64,000 nucleotides of DNA from Miscanthus floridulus. Its lineage: Eukaryota; Streptophyta; Magnoliopsida; Poales; Poaceae. The position numbers and the translations under genes are program-made. Positions 20,741 to 30,021 of this stretch are shown in pieces. Location of the stretch: positions 84,151,928-84,215,927 of the forward strand of contig NC_089583.1 in NCBI RefSeq assembly GCF_019320115.1, in the 5' to 3' direction. The first letter of the stretch is position 1. The number at the start of each line of letters is the position of its first letter. A model generated the notes under the pieces. That model ran no database searches and had not been told where the DNA came from. It saw nothing but the letters and a program-made list of their open reading frames with translations.

Positions 20741-22266
20741 TAGGAGTCATCGGCTCTAGTAGTCCTAGACTATAACAAACCAACTTCCTCCATGGCCTTC
20801 CATCCGCTTGTAGAAGCCAAGGCAGTGGGAATCGACCCTACCAACCCAACCAAGATGGTTAGGATCAGGACCCAGCTCTCAACCAAATAGGAATGTGAGC
20901 TCGTCGACTTCCTACACGACAATCATGATGTCTTCGCATGGTAGCCCTCTGACATGCCTAGGATACCATGGGAGGTTGCCGAGCACGCATTGCGCCTTAT
21001 CTCGGGCTCAAATCCCACCAAGCAACACCTACGTCGCTTCGACGATGAGAGGCGTAGGGCCATAGGTGAAGAGATCACCAAGCTTCTAGCAGCAGGATTC
21101 ATCAGAGAGGTATTCCACTCTAACTGGTTCGCCAATCCTGTTCTTGTCAAAAAGAAGACCGAAAAGTGGAGAATGTGTGTTGATTATACTGGGCTCAATA
21201 AGGCATGCCCAAAGGATCACTTTCCTTTGCCGCGCATAGACCAGATAATCGACTCCACCTCAGGTTGTGAGATCCTTTCCTTTCTAGATGCCTACTCAGG
21301 CTACCACCAGATCGCGATGAAAGAATCCGATCAGCTCGCAACCTTGTTCATCACCCCATATGGTTCATACTGCTACATGACCATGCCCTTTAGTCTAAAG
21401 AATGCTAGCACCACCTACCAAAGGTGCATGCAGCAATGCTTCGCTGACCAAATTGACCCGCCTGATCAGCCTGATCAGGCCGAACGGCCAAAACCAACAA
21501 TCACCATCTATGTTGATGACATAGTGGTCAAAACGGCTCAAGCTGGTGACCAAATCTCAAACTTGGCCGCGACATTCGCAAAGCTCCAAAGGTTCAACAT
21601 CAAGTTGAACCCCGAAAAATATGTTTTCGAGGTTCCAAAGGGGAAGCTGCTCAGATACATCATATCCGAGCATGGCATCGAGGCCAACCCCGAAAAGATC
21701 ATGGCCATCTCCAACATGGGCCCCATACGCAATGTCAAGGGTGTACAAAGGCTCACCGACTGTCTAGCTGCCTTGAGCCGCTTCATCTCCCGGCTTGACG
21801 AATAGGGGATGCCACTCAACAAGCTCCTTAAAAGGACAGACGCCTTCGTCTGGATTGAGGAAGCCTGGTAGGCTCTCAAAAGCCTCAAAATGTCCCTAAC
21901 ATTAGCCCCAATCCTCGTCACTCCTGAACAGGGAGAACCCCTCCTCCTTTATGTCATGGCAAGTAACCATGTGGTGAGTGCCACCCTGGTTGTCGAAAGG
22001 GAGGAGCCAGGACACCAGCTCAAGATACAACGACCTGTGTACTTCATTGGAGAAGTACTTATCGACCGCAAGGTCCGGTACCCCCAGGTGCAGAAACTCC
22101 TACATGCCGTGCTAATGGCAACTAGGAAACTCCTACACTACTTCATCGACCACAAAGTTACGGTCATCACTTCGTACCCACTCGGAGACATCGTCCGCAA
22201 TCACAACACAGCGGGACAAATCTCTAAGTGGGCACTTGAACTCATGGGCCATGACATCAGGTATAA
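20741..22266 (+). pseudogene. Tat reverse transcriptase and RNase H
   Basis: Preceded by a linker with stops; the main open stretch is 20954-21805. RT motifs in order: WRMCVDYTGLNKACPKDHFPLP, FLDAYSGYHQIAM, the YVDD catalytic box (near 21509-21520, intact), then the connection region. RNase H follows from about 21840 (TPEQGEPLLLYVMASNHVVSATLV, then RKLLHYFIDHKV). Stops occur at 20942, about 21803 and 21869. A run of ten C at 22267-22276 shifts the frame at the end of RNase H. Confidence 0.82.
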
Positions 22267-22820
22267 CCCCCCCCCCACACCGCTATTAAGTCTCAAGCTC
22301 TCGCGAACTTTGTCACCGAATGGATGGAGGTCCAGCTACCGACCCCGAACGTCACCCACGAGTACTGGATAATGTACTTCGATAGGTCAGTAATAGCACC
22401 CGGCTCGGGTGATGGAGTGGTTCTGATCTCCCCGAACGGGAGTAGGCTCCGCTATGCCATCCGCCTCCACTTTTTGGCTTCAAATAATGCCGTGGAATAC
22501 GAGGCCCTTATCAATGGACTACGCATCGCCATTGAGCTCGGAGCTACATGACTCTATGTTCACGGCGACTCAGAACTAGTCATTGATCAGGTCATGAAGG
22601 AGTCCTCCTACAAAAGCCCCCTCATGATAGCATACTGCTAGGAGGTGCGCAAACTTGAGGACAAATTCCAAGGGATCGAGCTGCATCACGTCCCTCGAAG
22701 GGACAATGATGCCGCCGATTTCCTCGCAAAACTAGCCGCCAGGCGAGATCCGTCCCCGAGTGGGGTCTTCATCAACGACGTCCATGAGCCATCCGCTCGC
22801 ATCCTGGAAAGTCTGATCTA
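22267..22820 (+). pseudogene. Second, archaeal-like RNase H of the Tat element
   Basis: After the C-run the coding continues in another frame. A second RNase H fold follows the first: WIMYFDRS (first Asp), NNAVEYEALINGLR (Glu), HGDSELVIDQV (second Asp) and RRDNDAADFLAKLAA (last Asp). The catalytic acids appear present, but TGA at 22549-22551 and a TAG near 22639 interrupt it. A dual RNase H is diagnostic of the Tat lineage. Confidence 0.75.
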
Positions 22821-23049
22821 GGCTCACCCTGATGCCCAGCTGGCGCTCGGGGCCTCTGACCCCGATGCCCGATTAGCGCTCGGTTGCTCCGACCCCGATG
22901 TCAAACCAGCGCTCGGGGGCTCTGATCCCAGCACCTCTATGATGACATCACCCATGGGTGTTGCCGTGCTAGCACTCGATCAAAACAATTAGAGAGTACC
23001 GTTACTCGCCTACCTCCTCGAGGAGGTTCTCCTACCTAAAAGGACTGAA

Positions 23050-23593
23050 GCCTGACAGATCGCTCGATGCACCAAGACCTTCGTCATGCTCGATGATGAG
23101 CTCTACAAACAGAGCCCATCAGGGGTACTCATGAAGTGTATCCCCAGCAACCAAGGGAGGCAGCTCCTCCTCGAGGTCCATGACAGCATTTGAGGGCATC
23201 ACGAGGCCCTAAGGTCGCTAGTCGGAAAAGCCTTCCACCAAGGTTTTTACTGGCCCACCGTGCTACGAGATGTGGAGGAGGTCATCCGTATATGTGAGGG
23301 ATGCCAGTTCTACACTTGGCAAACCCATTTGCCGGCACAAGAGCTCCAAACCATCCCTATCACCTGATTGTTCATGATCTAGGGCCTCGACATGGTAGGA
23401 CTCCTCAAAAAGGCCCAGGCGGTTTCACTCACCTACTCATAGCGGTCGATAAATTCACCAAGTGGATAGAGGCCAAACCCATCACCAACATCCAGTCAGA
23501 GGAGGTAGTCAAATTTTTCCTCGACATCATCTACCGGTTCGGTGTTCCTAACTATATCATCACTGACCACAGAACTAACTTCACCAGAAGAAA
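23050..23593 (+). pseudogene. Tat integrase, N-terminal half, cut by the Tekay insertion
   Basis: Zinc-binding N-terminal domain (EVHDSI.GHHEALRSLVGKAF...GFYWPTVLRD..EVIRICEGCQFY) and the start of the catalytic core. The second catalytic Asp lies in YIITDHRTNFTRRKF just before the break. Frames switch and stops are present. The reading continues at 38867 on the far side of the 15-kb Tekay element. Confidence 0.78.
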
Positions 23594-24459
23594 GTTCCTG
23601 TAACACCTCAGGTGTTAGCCTTGCATAACTTGACTTGCATAACATGAGCATGAGCATCAAGCATTCATAAATCATCAATTACAATTGAAACATTTGATCA
23701 AAACATATGAAACATTTCTTGTTATTTCATGTTTCTTGGAACATATGCATATGATCTTGTACAAATGAATGCAAGTGGGTAATGCTAGTCACTAAAACAC
23801 CTTAGCTATACTTAGGTTAGCAAAAGGAACCTTGTTCATGAAGGCCATATTTCATGATCAAGCATTTGAGTGTTATTTCATGTGTTGGGCTGAATAGCTA
23901 TATGAGTGACTACTACATGAAATGCTTAAATGACCTTGCAAATTGTTTTGACATGCTTAGAGTATCATCATGAACAACTTTGGTATTTAGTGCTAGGGCT
24001 AGTTTGGTCATTTAGCCATGGTTTGAATGTGCATCATGATTTCAAAGTGACAAGTTTGACTAAAGTTGAACTAGGTGTTAGAGACCTTGCATGGAGGAGT
24101 TCACTAAAGCAAAGTTGTAGTGTTTGACATAAGGAACAACTTTTATTTTTGGGTCATGGACTGATTTTGCTTCTAACATGCTTGAATGGGTCCCACAAAA
24201 ACCAGCAAATCCAGCCTTCAACACTTAGGAAATTTTTCGAAGTATTTGATCAACTGGCCGACTGACAGCCAAGGTTGGGCACGAGATTACTTCGTCTATG
24301 TTGCGAATTAGCACGAGGTGATTGAACAACATTTGTAGCTGGTACTTAGGACTACGAAAGTCATTTAGATCATTTACGAGTTGGAGCCACCGATTAGCCA
24401 ATAAACCGTTTCGAAAACGCGCTGTCAGGCACTGATCGGGACTTAACTGACGAACTGAA

Positions 24460-25200
24460 TCGCGGCGTCATGGCCGATCGGCTTCAGGCTTCGCACGCCG
24501 CGTGGCGCGGGAAACGGCCGCGCGTCGCCGCCGGTCTGTCCGCGTAGGCCACGCCGCGCCCGAGCGCGCCTTCATCACGCCAGCGCCCGCCCGAGCCTTT
24601 CCGCGCCTCCATTTGCTTCGCCTCAGCTTTTCTTCCTCGCAGCAGCAGCCGCCGAGCGCCCACAGCTCCGCCGTCGCCATAGCCGCGCGCAGCTCGTGCC
24701 TGGCCACTTCCGCACCACCGTGATAGCTCCACCGTCTCCCCAGCACCCCATTGTTTCTCCCCGTGCCCGCTGACAAAGCCCGGTAAGCCACCGCAGTGCG
24801 TGTAGGCTCGCCGGAGTTCCGCCGTGAGCCCCGTCGTCGTGGCCACGCCGCCACAGTCCTCCTCCCGCTCCGTTAGCTAGCGCGCTAGGTTCCCCAGCGT
24901 TCATAGATGCTTGTCCACGCGTTGATTTGAACCACCGTAGCCCACACCGGCGTTTCACCGTCGACCCGCACCTTCACCCCGCCATGGCCGCCGCCGTAGC
25001 CGCTAGCTCCGATGAGAAGGCCACCCAAGTAGCTCAATAGCTCCGCTAAGTCGAGTAGGTCATCGTATGATGATGTCACCGCCGGCGAGTTCGCCGTCGT
25101 CGAGCTCTGGCCGCGCCAGCACCGCGCAGCGCCGCTGCCCTGTTCCGTGTCACTGACGCGTGGGGTCCCCTGACCAGCGGGTCCCACCTGTCAGCGACAG
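24460..25200. other. GC-rich, CpG-dense block inside the Tekay LTR
   Basis: About 740 bp of very GC-rich sequence in an otherwise AT-rich LTR, repeated at 35339-36080. Several overlapping open frames here differ between the LTR copies and look like composition artefacts. It could be a promoter or CpG island, or captured 5' gene sequence. Confidence 0.5.
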
Positions 25201-26276
25201 CAGTAGAGAGGGCTAACTCATTTTGAATCCAGTTTTTGATTTGTTTTGTTATTTTTGTATCTGCAGATTGGTAGCTCCAAAAATGTTGAAATAAATATGG
25301 TTGTGTTCCTTAGGAAGTGTAGTATTTAGGAAAAATATGTTCTTGGTTTCAACAGTAGAAATTTCTGGAGATTTAAATAGGGATTTCAAATGTGCTTTTG
25401 AATGCATTTAAATTTGTTTATTTTATATCTAGAGTTCCTGTGCTCCAAAAATTATGAAATTTTTGTGGTAGGCTATTCTTGTCATACATGAGCTTGGATA
25501 AAAATTTGAGAACCAGTGCATGTGTAGATCTATAGTTATAGATTTTTCTTTTATAAATAGTTAATCCTTGCATGAATTTTTATAAATTAATTATAAGTCC
25601 AAAATTCATGAAATTTGTTGGAGATGATACTAGTACCATATGGATGTTAAGAAAAATAAGAAATCTGTTGCTTGACACTTTTCAATAGGATTTTCCATTT
25701 ATGCTATTTCAAGCCTTGCTTCCTTATCATTTTTGTATAGGATGTTCTACTTAGTAAAATGACATGAAATTTTTATAGTAGCCCTTTGATAGCATTATTA
25801 AGGCTCTGTAAATTTTTGAGAATTTATTCAGCACATCTGTTATATATTTATTATTTAACCTAGATATCTAAATAAAATAATAAAAGCAATTTAATAAATA
25901 GTTTGGGCCTTGCCATTATATTATCTTAACTATGTTTGGTATGCTTAAACTGTTAGTAGGTTCTAGGTTGTTAATTTGTGAATGATTACATGAAGTAGAG
26001 GTGTTATTACTTTATATTGCATGTTAAGTCATTTCCGGACTGATTCTAGAATATGATGAGTTGCATGTTGAAACTGATGTGGACTGTAAAAATGGTTAAT
26101 AACAAAGTTGTAGAAAATTTGATAAGCTTTCCAGAAAGTCCAGGATCACTAGATTTGGAATTGTAGAACTCCAGTTATGAGTGAAACAAGTAGATATTGT
26201 TTATGGCATAGTCGATGCATTGTAGAAGTAGTTAAGTAGTAAGCGAGAAGAGATATGCACCTACTCAAACAACGCG

Positions 26277-26546
26277 ATGCACGTGTTAACATTATGCATT
26301 CGTAATACTCATACCATACTCATGCATCTAGGATCGGAGGAAGAAATCACGTTGCTGGAATTCGAAGAAGCAGAGGAAGGGAACCCGCAGGAGAATCCGC
26401 AAGTCCCCGCTCCCGAAGGCGTGGAGCAGAACCCTGAAGAGCTTCCAGAGTGCCCTGACCATCGTCCTACTTTCTTTCTGCGAGGCAAGCCCCGGAGCAT
26501 TATAAGTCTCCCAGTAATTTACAAATGTTTACTTACGTATTTATGA
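26277..26546 (+). CDS. Short acidic ORF in the Tekay LTR, uncertain
   Basis: 89 codons, rich in Glu and Pro (EEITLLEFEEAEEGNPQENP), ending at TGA near 26544. The second LTR has the same ORF at 37156-37425 with a single residue changed (Phe to Ser). It is preceded by CATGCATCTAG, acceptor-like, so it may be part of a spliced leader exon rather than a protein gene. No family recognised. Confidence 0.3.
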   Translation: MHVLTLCIRNTHTILMHLGSEEEITLLEFEEAEEGNPQENPQVPAPEGVEQNPEELPECPDHRPTFFLRGKPRSIISLPVIYKCLLTYL

Positions 26547-27984
26547 TTGATGCATTAGGTTATAAGAGTTGAATGAAACCACTTGATGCATGTACATTCC
26601 TTGCCCAGATATTAACCCTTTAACCGGTATAGGTCCAGGATTGAATATATGCTTAGCCATGCTTAGACCGGTAGAAGTCGGGTGATGTCCTGTCACCTGC
26701 GAGATATAGGTGGATACCGGAGCACGGTTGGCTATATCTGCTATCGTGGAACAGAACCATGTGGTAAAAGTAAATTGAGACCGGACGGGAGGTCGATAGG
26801 GAAGCAACAAGGCATGGAGGTCTTGGATGTGGACTTATCCCCGTCTGTGTCGATCAAGGACCGTACCGTTGTTGGAACTTCTGACAAGATTGAACGCATG
26901 CCTCTCACTTAGCTGGCCGGATAACTCGTTCCGACCGCGAAGCCGAGTAATTCAACTCAGGCCGGGAATCGTTCTGTTGTGCGCTCCTTCCGGGGAACGA
27001 TCAGACTGAGCCCAAGGGCAGGTTTGGCCTAAGCATCCTGGCATCTGGTGTTCCAGATTGTGCGGCGTAGTACGAACCCGCGAAATGTGTACCGGAGTTG
27101 TACCAAAGGTGACCTAAGACTATCGTGGCTGATAGATCTGGGTTTGTGTTAGGAATAAATTCCCAGCTGGTGAAAATCGATTCGAATCGCCGTCTCTCCC
27201 GGATAGTGAGAAACTTGGCTAGCTCCAACATCATAGTAACTGTGTTATGAAACATGATGGTTCAAATGAATATGGAATTACAATATCTGCTATGGTTACT
27301 ATTGTGTGATTCTAAATAATATACCACATGTTTGGCATAGGATAGTTGCTAACCTAGAAATGGATAGTTATAATTAACTTGATAAAAGAATCACAAGTGT
27401 ACAAAGATTAATTGCCTTTTTCGCAAAAATGTTGTCAAGTTACGTCCACTTATACAGCCTTGCATAATCCTTGGAGTCATTTTATTTCTGGTTCATGACG
27501 GGTAAGTCTAGCTGAGTACCTTCTCGTACTCAGGGTTTATTTTCCCATTGTTGCAGATGGCACTGTGTATCATGGTTATTGCAAGAGTTGCTTCTATCCC
27601 GCTGTGGATGAGGAGTAAGCCGTGGGCAGGCTTCCTTAGTAATTCCTATCTTTGCTTTTGTGGACCGTGATCTGGTTTGGCACTGTATTAAATTATGTTG
27701 GAAAAACTTTATCTCGAACTTATTTGCTTCCGCTTTGTTTATCAAACTTGTTTTGTAATAACTTTTATTCGTACTCTGATGACGAAAAGTATCTGTGAAC
27801 TTTATGTAATTTGTGGCATGCATGTTGAATCCTGTACGATCTTGGTTGTTGTAAATCGTTTATCGAGACCCGTCGTGGTACTCGACGGACTACCGGGTTT
27901 ATATGGGTTCAAGTATGACAGTGTGACCGCTTGCGGATTGCCATTATACTTGTATTCTTATAAATTGGTCGATTCTGCGACAGC

Positions 27985-27996
27985 TGGTATCAGAGC
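27985..27996 (+). other. Primer-binding site of the Tekay element
   Basis: TGGTATCAGAGC two bases after the LTR end, complementary to initiator Met tRNA 3' sequence. Confidence 0.85.
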
Positions 27997-28748
27997 AGGA
28001 TTCAACGTTAATTGTCACAAGAGTATTTAAAACAAAAGTTTTTGTTTTCGAAAACCCTTCTCTAGCAACTAATAGTTATATAATAGGTATTTGAAATCTA
28101 AAGTGTGCCAATGATCACTTTCCTTATGCCCAGATTAAGGACTATTAGGTGGCTATTTAAGTACTAACATGGGGGTTTTTACTTCGTCGTCCATACGGCG
28201 TGCTATAGTATGGATGCCATTCACTTGAGTGGTAATGTATGGATCAAATGCCTCTACGCCAAGGTAAGATGAGTATATGACCGCAAGATGTGAGCGTGCG
28301 GTCGGGAAGAGTTAGTTCTGGTACGGCTATGTATGCATGCTTGCATGTGTATATGGTACGTATTTAATTGTGGGTTTAAATTATTGTTGGGTAGATTGAT
28401 ACGGAAGTATATGTATGGGGATACATATATGGAAGTATTTACAATTACATTCTGCATATTCTTTATGGGTTTAGGGCTGAAATGAAATTTTATGCAGGTA
28501 CACTAACAACGAAACGTGTAGCTCGACTAGTTACGCTATTTATGAGAGAACGTATGTATGCCACCGTGTCTATCATTAGAAACAAATTTTTCCTAAGTTT
28601 GTGAGGACGTACGGCACGAGCATGCATCATGTTAAACTATCATTCACATAATTACAATTGTTCCTCCCCTTATAAGATTCTTACTCGGTTATGTAACTCT
28701 TATCCATTATGGCATTGTCTCACCAAAGGGTACATGTTGATGGTGCAG
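27997..28748 (+). other. Untranslated leader of the Tekay element
   Basis: No gene visible. In-frame upstream ATGs exist from 28629 (40 codons before the H3-like start), but that extension has no recognisable features. The leader ends TTGATGGTGCAG just before ATGGCACGC, compatible with a 3' splice site at 28748/28749. Confidence 0.5.
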
Positions 28749-29672
28749 ATGGCACGCACCAAGCAGACTGCTCGCAAGTCCACCGGAGGCAGAGCTCCTA
28801 GCCGTCAGCTTGCTCCACGTACCCGTCAACGTCACACGTTCCTTGGAGAGTTTGGGATGCCTACACTTTTATGGAGAGTGCTCAGCTATGTAGGCTATCC
28901 TGATGGAATGGAACCCCGCTACTTCTGGGCGAATGAGCGGTTGGGAGAAGGTCTCTTAGTTACTGTGGAGGCCGTTGTCCGCCCCCGAGGTGACGATTCT
29001 GAGTGGACAGGCTGGTGTTATGAGTCGACTGGTAGGACTGCTGAAGAAGCAGCTGGTAGGGCAGCTTTTGGGATCCTGAGGGATATCATGGATCGTTTTC
29101 CTCAGGAGCTGGCAGCCGCTTTGGTTGGAGTCTTTCCAAGAGGTAACCCCTCCACTGACTCATGGCAGCAGGCAAGAGGAAGACCCTTGGAAATTGGTGC
29201 CGCAGAAAGGCAGAACAGCGATAACCCTGCAATGAGCGCCATGTTTGCAATGATGAGGGTGTTAGATGGAGTTGAAGGTAGCCTCAGACGTGTGTCTGGT
29301 GCTCTTGGTCATGCCCGCGAGGACCGACGTCAGCTTCAGAGGGAGCACGACGCCGAGATTGAAAGGCTCACCGAGGAGATGACTAGGTTAACTCATCAGC
29401 GGAATGCAGCCTGGTCCAGGGAAGATGTCCTGAGAGCCCGACAGTTCGAGCTGGGACAGCAGCTGGCCAATGCGGAAGAATACAACGATAATCTGCATGA
29501 AGAGGTTCACCTACTGCACAATCAGCTCCACCCTTATGTACCACCTGGAGCCGCAGAAATGGATCTAGAAGGGTACGAGGAAGAAGAAGAAGTGGCACCT
29601 GAAGCAGAAATAGAACCTGGGGAAGAAGATGATTCTGCATCTGACCTCGATAGTGATCATGATGAGGATTAG
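28749..29672 (+). CDS. ORF0: histone-H3-tail-like N-terminus, dsRBD-like region, coiled coil, acidic tail
   Basis: 307 residues, intact. Residues 2-14 are ARTKQTARKSTGG, identical to positions 1-13 of histone H3. Over H3 positions 1-21, 18 match; K14, R17 and K18 are replaced by Arg, Ser and Arg, and position 23 is also Arg. K4 and K9 are kept. Ala follows Met, so Met removal would expose the same N-terminal Ala as in H3. Residues 37-117 suggest the alpha-beta-beta-beta-alpha order of a dsRNA-binding domain, ending in STGRTAEEAAGRAAFGILRDI; this is inference by pattern. Residues about 175-260 form a Glu/Arg/Leu-rich coiled coil, and 271-307 are strongly acidic. I chose ATG 28749 because CAG precedes it and the H3 match starts there; an in-frame ATG at 28629 would add 40 residues. 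Position upstream of gag matches orf0 of RIRE3-like elements. Function unknown. Confidence 0.85.
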   Translation: MARTKQTARKSTGGRAPSRQLAPRTRQRHTFLGEFGMPTLLWRVLSYVGYPDGMEPRYFWANERLGEGLLVTVEAVVRPRGDDSEWTGWCYESTGRTAEEAAGRAAFGILRDIMDRFPQELAAALVGVFPRGNPSTDSWQQARGRPLEIGAAERQNSDNPAMSAMFAMMRVLDGVEGSLRRVSGALGHAREDRRQLQREHDAEIERLTEEMTRLTHQRNAAWSREDVLRARQFELGQQLANAEEYNDNLHEEVHLLHNQLHPYVPPGAAEMDLEGYEEEEEVAPEAEIEPGEEDDSASDLDSDHDED

Positions 29673-30021
29673 ATCACTTAGCGTGTAGTGGGAAGACTAA
29701 TGTATCACCTTTATTTATGTAATGGACCTATAGTCCAAATTGGCATTGGTAACCAGACTATCATGTAATGTTAATCGCACGTTGGGTAAACGTCAATGCA
29801 ATTCCAGTTCTTTGTCGGTAATCACGCTTTAAATTGCATGCGTTATGAGCACGATAAGTGGTCAAATTGGTGATGTCATGTTGCGAGAATGAATTATTAT
29901 GCCTCTGTTTTTATTGTGCTTTTGAGAATTTTCTCCAGTAATTTTAGTTTGGCATGAATACCTAATTCATCTGCAATCTCTTGGCATCGACCAATAATCG
30001 CTTATTGTTGCAACTTCGCAG
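29673..30021 (+). other. Spacer between ORF0 and gag
   Basis: AT-rich with no gene. It ends TTGTTGCAACTTCGCAG immediately before the gag ATG, which looks like a 3' splice site, so gag-pol could be made from a spliced RNA that omits ORF0. Confidence 0.5.

Larger units (their letters stand above)
23599..27982 (+). repeat. Left (5') LTR of the Tekay element, 4384 bp
   Basis: Starts TGTAACACCT and ends TTCTGCGACA. It opens with a palindrome (AACACCTCAGGTGTT, 23602-23616), contains a GC-rich block (about 24460-25200) and an AT-rich block (25200-26250), and includes a short acidic ORF conserved in both LTRs (26277-26546). Confidence 0.95.

Noticed and set aside
24468..25187. Long minus-strand ORFs in the GC-rich part of the Tekay LTR (also 35347-36066)
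   Set aside because: GC-rich overlapping frames on both strands, low-complexity Arg/Ala/Gly, no family. Composition artefacts.
28629..28748. Upstream in-frame extension of ORF0 (40 residues)
   Set aside because: No recognisable features. The H3 match starts exactly at the later Met, which follows CAG. Kept only as an alternative start.
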